Shown here: in pieces, positions 1 to 4,820 of the stretch
How the letters are laid out: the number at the start of each line of letters is the position of its first letter
How positions within the stretch are numbered: the first letter of the stretch is position 1
Assembly (NCBI GenBank): GCA_001774245.1
Contig: MEZF01000075.1
Location: 1 to 5,169 of the forward strand
Direction of reading: 5' to 3'
From: Candidatus Bathyarchaeota archaeon RBG_13_52_12
GTDB taxonomy: Archaea > Thermoproteota > Bathyarchaeia > TCS64
DNA length: 5,169 bases
The notes under the pieces: generated by a model
Told to the model about the DNA's origin: nothing
The model's database searches: none
What the model saw: the letters and a program-made list of their open reading frames with translations, nothing else
Made by a program: the position numbers and the translations under genes

Positions 1-120
1 AAACAGCCTTATCCTGAGTTCCACCTGATAATCAAACGTGAATTCGCGCACGCGATCATTCTTTTTCAGGGAAAAGTATCAGAAGCAATGAAAAAATCCC
101 AAGAAGGGCGAATACTTTGA
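1..120 (+). CDS. C-terminal end of an unidentified protein (5' partial)
   Basis: Frame 1 is open from the left edge to a TGA at 118-120, giving 39 residues that begin KQPYPEFHLII and end KKSQEGRIL. The other two + frames and all three - frames are broken by stops within this stretch, so the opening stands out. The composition looks protein-like: a hydrophobic block (AHAIILF) and then a charged, probably helical end (GKVSEAMKKSQEG). No family is recognisable from so short a tail. The gene would converge on the aminotransferase, with 187 bp between the two stop codons. A chance opening of 40 codons cannot be excluded, so the call is moderate. Confidence 0.5.
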   Translation, partial: KQPYPEFHLIIKREFAHAIILFQGKVSEAMKKSQEGRIL

Positions 121-222
121 ATATGAGACTAGGCTTGATCTCGAGAGTTTTCGTCAACATCCTCACCCCCATACACGTGATAGCCAAATACATAATTCAA
201 TTCGATTAATATATCGCCTTGT

Positions 223-232
223 GCACGCGTGC
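223..232. repeat. perfect 10-bp palindrome GCACGCGTGC
   Basis: The sequence equals its own reverse complement. The same CACGCGTG core recurs at 272-279, with centres 48 bp apart. It has no loop, so it cannot fold as an RNA hairpin; if functional it is more likely a protein-binding site. No function is demonstrated. Confidence 0.5.
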
Positions 233-240
233 GTATGAAT

Positions 241-246
241 AAAAAA
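241..246 (-). terminator. oligo-T candidate terminator of the aminotransferase
   Basis: The - strand reads ACTTTTTTATT about 60 nt after the aminotransferase TAG. Archaeal RNA polymerase commonly stops at T-runs without needing a strong hairpin, so this is the best candidate 3' end. The weak dyad at 265-287 lies just upstream of it. Confidence 0.45.
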
Positions 247-264
247 GTTCATCCTCAGCTCCAC

Positions 265-287
265 TTGACACCACGCGTGAGAGTCAA
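265..287. repeat. composite dyad with CACGCGTG core
   Basis: TTGAC (265-269) and GTCAA (283-287) are inverted repeats flanking the palindrome CACGCGTG (272-279), separated from it by 2 and 3 bp. It lies 20-43 nt past the aminotransferase stop codon on the - strand. It could be an operator-like site or, as RNA, a weak stem ahead of the T-run at 241-246. Confidence 0.4.
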
Positions 288-307
288 CTACAAGAAATCA
301 CGCGCGC

Positions 308-1657
308 CTACGCCTCAATCTCCTTATCCGCTATCTTCAGCCCCTCATCCATGACATCGACGCCGACGTCAACCTGCTCCTTAGTCACTATCAACGGCGG
401 AGCTATCACGAAGTGGCTTATCCACGTGTTACAGATAACGCCGCCCCTACCCATCTCCGCGGCGACCTTATCCACCATCAGTGGGACGCCGTTGACCTTG
501 TCGATCCGCGTGTTGAAGGGCTTCTTCGTCTTCCTGTTCTTCACGATCTCGACCGCCCAGAACAGGCCTATGCCCCTCACGTCTCCGATTGAGGGGTGTC
601 GATCCTTGAGCTCGTTTAGCCGCTTACCCATGTGGGCTCCAAGCTTCTTCGCGTTCTCAAAGAGGTTGAGGCGCTTGTACTCGTTTATCGCGGGGACAAC
701 CGGCGCCATGGCGAGGGGGTGCGCCTCATACGTGTGGCCGTGGGCGAAGTAGTTCTCCTCGAAGTAGTCCGCGATCTTCATGGTAGTGGCTGTTATGCCA
801 AGGGGCGTATAGGCGCCGGTGCAGCCCTTAGCCGTGACAAGTATGTCGGGCTTCACCCCCCAGTTATCGACGGCGAACCAGGTGCCCGTCCTTCCCCAGC
901 CAGCCATCACCTCATCTGCTATGAAGATCACGTTGTGTTCCTCAGCAATCTGCTTGAGCCGGGGTAGGTACTCCTTGACCGGGACGAGCACGCCGTTCGT
1001 GCCGACGACGGGCTCCACTATTATGGCTGCAACGTTTCCCTCGTTCCTGAGCATGTAGTCAACGTACTCGGCGCAGGTCACACCGCAGGCCGGGTACTCT
1101 TGGTGGAATGGGCACCTGTAGCAATAGCAGTCGGGGGCGAACACCGTGCCATCGACCTTACTGCTGGGCTCTGCGAACCACCTTCGGGGGTCGCCTGTGC
1201 AGGCGATGGCCGCTGCGGTTGAGCCGTGGTAGGAGGTGTAGCGTGAAATCACCTTGTAAGCCCCCCTAGATTTCTGGTACATTCTAGCGATCTTGAGGGC
1301 GGCCTCGTTAGCCTCCGTCCCCGAGGTCGAGTAGAAGATCTTCTCGAGCCCCGCGGGCAGGACTTTAACCAGAGCCTCACTCGCCTTTGCCCGGGTGTCG
1401 GTTGAGTAGGCGGGGTTTATGTAGGGCATCTTCTGAGCCTGCTCAACTATCGCTTTGATCAGCGCTTGGTTCTTGTGGCCCAGGTTTGAGCACATGAGCT
1501 GGGATGAGAAATCTAGGTATCTCTTCCCCGAGGCATCGGTGAGATAGACGCCTTCGGCGTCGACTATGTGCTGGGGCCTCCATCCCTTCTGGAAACGCCA
1601 AGTACCATATGTGTACTTTACAACCTGATCAACGATCTCGTCTGGTTGCTTAGACAA
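308..1657 (-). CDS. class III PLP-dependent aminotransferase (taurine/beta-alanine/omega-type)
   Basis: A 449-residue fold-type I aminotransferase, full length for class III. Visible motifs are the cofactor phosphate loop SGTEAN (112-117), YHG (143-145), IVEP with Glu215, ADEV with Asp248 for the PLP ring nitrogen, the Schiff-base lysine Lys277 in ILVTAKG, and HTYEAHP with Thr309. Class III enzymes move an amino group from an omega-amine, beta-amino acid, GABA or taurine to pyruvate or 2-oxoglutarate. The insert with Cys177, 179, 182, 191 and 195 recalls taurine/beta-alanine-type members, but substrate cannot be fixed from sequence. The start is TTG at 1655-1657: an in-frame TGA lies three codons upstream and the next Met is residue 55. 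No Shine-Dalgarno is visible; a TATA box at 1689-1698 suggests a leader of about 9 nt. It is cytosolic and divergent from the deacylase, which may make it part of the same catabolic route. Confidence 0.92.
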   Translation of the reverse strand: MSKQPDEIVDQVVKYTYGTWRFQKGWRPQHIVDAEGVYLTDASGKRYLDFSSQLMCSNLGHKNQALIKAIVEQAQKMPYINPAYSTDTRAKASEALVKVLPAGLEKIFYSTSGTEANEAALKIARMYQKSRGAYKVISRYTSYHGSTAAAIACTGDPRRWFAEPSSKVDGTVFAPDCYCYRCPFHQEYPACGVTCAEYVDYMLRNEGNVAAIIVEPVVGTNGVLVPVKEYLPRLKQIAEEHNVIFIADEVMAGWGRTGTWFAVDNWGVKPDILVTAKGCTGAYTPLGITATTMKIADYFEENYFAHGHTYEAHPLAMAPVVPAINEYKRLNLFENAKKLGAHMGKRLNELKDRHPSIGDVRGIGLFWAVEIVKNRKTKKPFNTRIDKVNGVPLMVDKVAAEMGRGGVICNTWISHFVIAPPLIVTKEQVDVGVDVMDEGLKIADKEIEA

Positions 1658-1766
1658 GCTGTATCACAGAGGCAGTGCTCTTCAGGGTATTAAAAATAGG
1701 GTCCACCTTGAGGCAGGAAGCCACGAGTATACCAATTCTTTTCAGCGCCTGGGCAAACTACCCCTC
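1658..1766. promoter_or_regulatory. divergent intergenic promoter region
   Basis: These 109 bp separate two genes pointing away from each other, so both promoters must lie here or inside the neighbouring gene. The - strand TATA box is clear. For the deacylase only a weak AT-rich stretch (about 1729-1743) sits at the right distance before ATG 1767, and no Shine-Dalgarno is seen before that ATG. Such a compact region would allow one regulator to act on both genes, but no clear operator was found. Confidence 0.5.
1689..1698 (-). promoter_or_regulatory. TATA box of the aminotransferase
   Basis: The - strand reads TATTTTTAAT, the same 10-mer that precedes the small gene at 3426. Its centre is about 36 nt ahead of the TTG start. 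Archaeal TATA boxes sit roughly 26-27 nt before the transcription start, so a very short leader of about 9 nt is expected, in line with the missing Shine-Dalgarno. Confidence 0.6.
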
Positions 1767-3353
1767 ATGGACGTCCTAATCAAGGGGGGCCGAGTCCTCG
1801 ACGGAAATGGAAATCCGTGGTTCAGGGCCAACGTCGCTGTCGAGGATGGCAAGATAGCCGCTGTCGGCGACATCGGAGGCGGGGCGGAGACCGTCCTAGA
1901 TGCGCGAGGCCTAATCGTGTCCCCCGGCTTCATCGATATCCACAACCACTCGGACATCGCCCTCATCGCTGACGGGTGGGCCGAGAGCATGGTTCACCAG
2001 GGAGTAACGACAGTCATCACCGGTAACTGCGGGATGTCCCCCTTCCCCCTCATAGGCGAGGCTATGAAGACTGCCCGCGCCTCCTACCCGAAACAATTCG
2101 GAATCGATGTAGACTGGTCGTCCCACCGCGGCTACGAGGAGAGGCTGACAAGTCAGGGCATCTCCATCAACAACGGCGTCTACGTCGGGCACGGCACCGT
2201 CAGAGAGGCAGTGATGGGGCACGAGGCCCGTCTGCCAGCCACATCCGAGATGGATGAGATGCGCCAACTTATAGACGAGGCGATGAGGGAGGGATGCCTC
2301 GGACTCTCCACGGGCCTAGGCTACGCTCCCGGCATCTACGCAGACACCGACGAGATCGTTGACCTCTGCAGAATCGTTGCAGCACACTACGGTATCTACT
2401 CCACACACATCAGGCCAGCAACCACGTTCCCCCACAACTTAGAGGAAGCTATCGAGATAGGGGAGAGGACAGGCGTCCCCGTGCAGATGGCCCATATCGG
2501 CAGCTCCACCTGCCAGCTCCCCAACTGGGGCAGGGCCAGGGCAGTCACACTAAACATCGTAGACGCTGCGAGGGCGAGAGGCGTCGACTTCACCGCCGAC
2601 ATCTACCCCTACACCATAAGCGGAGGAGAGCTCACAATGTACGTTCCGAAGTGGGCTCACGAGGGCGGGAAGGCGAGGATAAGCCAGAGGCTCGCAGACT
2701 CAGCGGAGAGAGCCAAGATGAGGCCTGAAGTCGAGGAGATGACCCACAGCAGGGACTGGACCCAGCTCATACTCTACAAGTTGAACAGTGAGACTTATCG
2801 AGCCTACGCCGGAAAAACTGTAAAGCATATCGCTGACGAGCTGAAACGGGACCCAATGGACACGGCCTATGACATCATCATCGCCGAAGACGACAGCGTT
2901 CCATTCATGGGCCTCTTCGGCCTCGAGGACGACATCAGGACCCTCATGCAGCACGAGGCGGTCATGATCGGCTCAGATGGCACCGCCGAGCGCGGCGGCT
3001 TAACCTCCCCAGTGCACCCGAGGAGCTTCGGCACCTTCCCCCGTGTCCTCCAACGCTACGTGGGCGAGGACCTCCTCTCTCTCCCTGATGCTGTCCACAA
3101 GATGACCGGGATGCCCGCCTGGAGGCTCGGCATCTCAGACAGAGGCGTCATAAAGCCTGGTGCAGCCGCTGACATCGTCGTCTTCAACCCCAACCTCATC
3201 AGGGATAACTACAACATGAACGAGCCACCCAAGTTCCCCGAGGGGATCCCCTACGTCATCGTCAACGGCGTTATAACTGTCGACGAGTCCAAGCACACTG
3301 GCGCGAGAGCCGGCAGAATAATCCACAATCCTAGGGACAAGAAACAGCAATGA
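1767..3353 (+). CDS. N-acyl-D-amino-acid deacylase-type amidohydrolase (D-aminoacylase family)
   Basis: A 528-residue metal-dependent hydrolase of the amidohydrolase superfamily, close to the usual D-aminoacylase length. Residues 1-55 form the N-terminal part of the small beta-sandwich (DVLIKGGRVLDGNG, VEDGKIAAVG, SPGFIDIHNHSD). The metal ligands expected by comparison with Alcaligenes D-aminoacylase are all present: His59 and His61 (HNH), Cys88 in TGNCGMS, His214 in STHIR, His243 in MAHIG and Asp404 in GSDG. Other family signatures are GLSTGLGYAPG (178-188), HPRSFGTFPR (417-426) and the closing GVIKPGAAADIVVF (460-473). The expected reaction is hydrolysis of an N-acyl-D-amino acid to a carboxylate and a free D-amino acid; relatives act on other N-acyl or cyclic amides. 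There is no signal peptide, so it is cytosolic. The ATG at 1767 begins the typical first strand. The AHIGS segment departs from the family's usual SHHK/SHLK. Confidence 0.9.
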   Translation: MDVLIKGGRVLDGNGNPWFRANVAVEDGKIAAVGDIGGGAETVLDARGLIVSPGFIDIHNHSDIALIADGWAESMVHQGVTTVITGNCGMSPFPLIGEAMKTARASYPKQFGIDVDWSSHRGYEERLTSQGISINNGVYVGHGTVREAVMGHEARLPATSEMDEMRQLIDEAMREGCLGLSTGLGYAPGIYADTDEIVDLCRIVAAHYGIYSTHIRPATTFPHNLEEAIEIGERTGVPVQMAHIGSSTCQLPNWGRARAVTLNIVDAARARGVDFTADIYPYTISGGELTMYVPKWAHEGGKARISQRLADSAERAKMRPEVEEMTHSRDWTQLILYKLNSETYRAYAGKTVKHIADELKRDPMDTAYDIIIAEDDSVPFMGLFGLEDDIRTLMQHEAVMIGSDGTAERGGLTSPVHPRSFGTFPRVLQRYVGEDLLSLPDAVHKMTGMPAWRLGISDRGVIKPGAAADIVVFNPNLIRDNYNMNEPPKFPEGIPYVIVNGVITVDESKHTGARAGRIIHNPRDKKQQ

Positions 3354-3398
3354 TGTTAATGTGCAGACATCTTTGCACGCACGAACATCATTATTTTT
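3351..3398 (+). terminator. stem-loop plus T-run, candidate terminator of the deacylase
   Basis: TGATGTT (3351-3357, starting at the TGA stop) pairs perfectly with AACATCA (3384-3390). Inside it, GTGCA (3361-3365) pairs with TGCAC (3374-3378) around an 8-nt loop. TTATTTTT (3391-3398) follows at once. The layout resembles an intrinsic terminator. The same T-rich stretch also serves as the TATA box of the next gene, so one short sequence may end one transcript and start another. Confidence 0.5.
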
Positions 3399-3401
3399 AA
3401 T
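3392..3401 (+). promoter_or_regulatory. TATA box of the small hypothetical gene
   Basis: TATTTTTAAT is identical to the aminotransferase TATA box. Its centre is about 29-30 nt ahead of ATG 3426, so transcription should begin within a few bases of the start codon, giving a leaderless mRNA. TGTGAT at 3417-3422 is a poor Shine-Dalgarno match with only 3 nt of spacing, which also favours leaderless initiation. Confidence 0.6.
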
Positions 3402-3425
3402 GCGCGCACAGGATGATGTGATATT

Positions 3426-3641
3426 ATGAAGAACAACGAATGTGTAATATACATAATTACTAAGAGTGGCCGTATAGCTCAAACGTATCGCAGAGAGAAG
3501 GATGGGTGGACTCAAACAAGTAGTAACGGCACTGTTCGACCTCTTACAGCAGAACAGTTGCTATCACATTTATTGCCACCCCTTGCCGGCGTTAGTTCAG
3601 CCAAGGTAAAAGTTGAAAGAAACGATGCGAGCGCCAGCTAA
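3426..3641 (+). CDS. small hypothetical protein, 71 aa
   Basis: I do not recognise this protein. It has a convincing promoter at leaderless spacing and an ATG start. The sequence suggests an alpha/beta fold: a strand (CVIYIITKSG, 6-15), a second strand or hairpin (IAQTYRREKDGWTQTSSNG, 17-35), a helix (TAEQLLSHLLPP, 41-52), then a short strand (AKVKVER, 59-65) and a polar tail. It has one cysteine (Cys6), no metal-binding set, no membrane segment and no signal peptide. It is basic in the first half and cytosolic. Its base composition is less GC-rich than that of the deacylase. It has its own promoter, so it is probably a separate transcription unit, and it converges on the response-regulator operon. 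The pattern Y-R-R-x-x-x-G-W-T-Q could define a small conserved family, but that is inference. Confidence 0.65.
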   Translation: MKNNECVIYIITKSGRIAQTYRREKDGWTQTSSNGTVRPLTAEQLLSHLLPPLAGVSSAKVKVERNDASAS

Positions 3642-3666
3642 GGCTACACATAGATTTTAAAGTTCA

Positions 3667-3671
3667 TTTTT
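3667..3671 (+). terminator. oligo-T candidate terminator of the small gene
   Basis: T5 in CATTTTTAAC lies about 25 nt past the TAA of the small gene, after an AT-rich lead (GATTTTAAAG). No strong hairpin precedes it. The element also looks like a TATA box, so its role is uncertain. Confidence 0.35.
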
Positions 3672-3696
3672 AACGACACGTAGACATTTTAAGAGA

Positions 3697-3718
3697 TTGA
3701 AGCGCGTCACGCTTGCAA
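3697..3718 (-). terminator. hairpin after the response-regulator operon
   Basis: AAGCG (3700-3704) and CGCTT (3710-3714) form a 5-bp stem with a 5-nt loop. TTG (3697-3699) and CAA (3716-3718) extend it past a single bulged base. On the - strand it lies 23 nt after the regulator's TAG and is followed by the pyrimidine-rich TCTCTT, so it is a candidate end for the operon transcript. The U-tract is weak. Confidence 0.4.
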
Positions 3719-3741
3719 CGAACTTTATGGATATATCTAAT

Positions 3742-4806
3742 CTAGGACTCAACTACCTTTGGTGCTTCCTCGACAGGCTTAACCTCTATCTTCGGGAGCT
3801 CAACTGCCTTTGCTTCCTCGACAGGCATAGCCTCCGTCTTCTGTGGCTCAACTACCTTTGGTGCTTCCTCGACAGGCTTAACCTCTATCTTCGGGAGCTC
3901 AACTGCCTTTGCTTCCTCAACAGGCATAGCCTCCGTCTTAATAGACATGCGTATACTAAGGTTAAGCAAGTCAAGCCCCTCCTTTGTGGGGGCGTAACTG
4001 TATAGGTAATCGATCCTTGCGTTTAGGAGGTTGAACTCGTTTCCGCATCTGCTACACTTGTAGGTCAAGGATGGGTAGTTGGAGGTATGACCATTGCTGC
4101 ATCTAAACCAGTGGTACAAGGATTTGTTACGTTCAAACTCCACCTCCGACTCGCCCCTAACAAGATGAATGTCCCCACACTTGGTGCACTTCATCAAGGT
4201 TTCATATTGATAAGATTGGCACGCGGGGCACGCCATCACGGTCTGTAAAATCCTTTTAGATAACACATTTGCCTCGGCCAACTTCTTCAAATTATCCAAG
4301 GCATAATCGAAGGGATACTTGAATTGGGGCGATAACTGTAGATCGTTAGACTGCTTGACTACGATCTCTCTATGATCCTTGAAGAGGTTGGAGAGGTGTG
4401 CGCTGAATTCAATGGGGAAATCTTCAGGCATACGAATCTTGAATACGTGTTCCCTGACTGTTTCCAATATCTTTCCGGGGGTTATCTCACTCTTTACTAT
4501 GTAGTCGAGGGCTCCTCGCTTTAACGCTTCGACAGCTGTCTTCTCGTTGCCCTGTCCTGTGACGAAGATGACGGGTGTCTTGACGTTTTCCTTCCTCATC
4601 TCCTCGAGGACCTGCAGACCTGTCATATCGGGGAGTCTGTAGTCGAGGAAGATGAGGTCGCATTTTCCTGAGGCGCAGCTTCTCAGACCATCGCGGCCAT
4701 TCATTTGGCACTCCAGCTCGAAGTCGAGACCAGTTTTTTCGAGGTACCTGCGAAGAATGGCCTGATCATCAACGTTGTCCTCGATGTACAATATTTTCAG
4801 ATTCAT
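3742..4806 (-). CDS. response regulator: receiver domain, zinc-ribbon-type output (TackOD1-like), repeat tail
   Basis: This 354-residue protein has three parts. Residues 1-122 are a complete receiver domain: acidic Glu9/Asp10, phosphoacceptor Asp55 in LIFLDYRLPDMTG, Thr83 in FVTGQG and Lys105 in DYIVKSE. Residues about 125-285 form a cysteine-rich region with C193-x2-C196, C207-x2-C210, C236 with His240, and C251-x2-C254. This looks like two zinc-ribbon-like units and resembles the thaumarchaeal output domain TackOD1; that assignment is from pattern memory. Residues 290-354 are a Pro/Glu/Lys/Val/Ala tail made of two near-identical 33-residue units. No helix-turn-helix or enzymatic output is seen, so phosphorylation may control protein or RNA binding. 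The start is ATG 4806 with GAGGTG five bases upstream. It lies 14 nt after the Rcp1-like gene, evidently in one operon. Confidence 0.88.
   Translation of the reverse strand: MNLKILYIEDNVDDQAILRRYLEKTGLDFELECQMNGRDGLRSCASGKCDLIFLDYRLPDMTGLQVLEEMRKENVKTPVIFVTGQGNEKTAVEALKRGALDYIVKSEITPGKILETVREHVFKIRMPEDFPIEFSAHLSNLFKDHREIVVKQSNDLQLSPQFKYPFDYALDNLKKLAEANVLSKRILQTVMACPACQSYQYETLMKCTKCGDIHLVRGESEVEFERNKSLYHWFRCSNGHTSNYPSLTYKCSRCGNEFNLLNARIDYLYSYAPTKEGLDLLNLSIRMSIKTEAMPVEEAKAVELPKIEVKPVEEAPKVVEPQKTEAMPVEEAKAVELPKIEVKPVEEAPKVVES
3748..3939 (-). repeat. 99-bp in-frame tandem duplication in the regulator's tail
   Basis: Positions 3748-3840 and 3847-3939 match at 92 of 93 bases with a period of 99 bp. 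The one difference (G versus A on the + strand) is silent, changing GTC to GTT for valine. Each unit itself contains two related sub-repeats of 48 and 51 bp, giving four copies of the pattern K-x-E-x-x-PVEEA-x-x-VE in the protein. The nested, almost undiverged structure points to a recent duplication of an older repeat. Confidence 0.93.
4045..4230 (-). other. cysteine-rich, probably zinc-binding region of the regulator
   Basis: It encodes residues 193-254 with the pairs CPAC, CTKC and CSRC, and a C-SNG-H unit. The spacing suits two four-ligand zinc sites. The flanking helix (LDNLKKLAEANVLSKRIL) before the first pair is typical of winged or helical lead-ins to such ribbons. Metal binding is inferred. 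Confidence 0.65.
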
Positions 4807-4811
4807 AGTTG

Positions 4812-4817
4812 CACCTC
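4812..4817 (-). promoter_or_regulatory. Shine-Dalgarno GAGGTG of the downstream regulator
   Basis: The - strand reads GAGGTG, then five bases, then ATG 4806. It matches the archaeal 16S anti-Shine-Dalgarno CACCTC exactly. It falls in the 14-nt gap after the upstream stop codon, as expected for an internal operon gene, and contrasts with the leaderless genes elsewhere in the window. Confidence 0.8.
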
Positions 4818-4820
4818 ATC

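Larger units (their letters stand above)
121..307. other. gene-free convergent spacer with palindromes
   Basis: No frame gives a convincing gene here. The stretch is AT-rich in its middle (181-215) and contains CACGTG at 174-179, the 10-bp palindrome GCACGCGTGC at 223-232, and a second CACGCGTG core at 272-279 nested in a wider dyad. A run of six A (six T on the - strand) lies at 241-246. It probably holds the 3' ends of two converging transcripts; the role of the palindromes is unknown. Confidence 0.55.

Noticed and set aside
121..307. tRNA or other structured RNA gene in the spacer
   Set aside because: No cloverleaf, T-loop consensus or conserved RNA pattern could be traced on either strand.
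351..1058. Three overlapping + strand open frames opposite the aminotransferase
   Set aside because: The - strand gene has all class III motifs in order, and these frames are GC-rich shadows without family resemblance.
1742..2954. Several - strand open frames opposite the deacylase
   Set aside because: All lie inside a clearly recognisable + strand enzyme and show no protein-like motifs or start signals.
3135..3515. 126-codon - strand open frame spanning the deacylase end and the small gene start
   Set aside because: It crosses a clear terminator and promoter and has no family features; a shadow.
3748..3939. CRISPR array or mobile-element repeat
   Set aside because: There are only two long units, no unique spacers, no terminal inverted repeats, and the repeat is in frame within a coding sequence.
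3697..4005. 102-codon + strand open frame beginning TTG, with Leu/Cys-rich repeated residues
   Set aside because: It is the antisense image of the regulator's repeat tail: the repeated DNA keeps another frame open. It has no Shine-Dalgarno and an implausible composition; only the possible antisense transcript was kept, as a low-interest finding.
4487..4711. 74-codon - strand open frame within the regulator's receiver domain
   Set aside because: It is an alternative frame of a receiver domain with all catalytic residues intact; very Arg-rich and not plausible.
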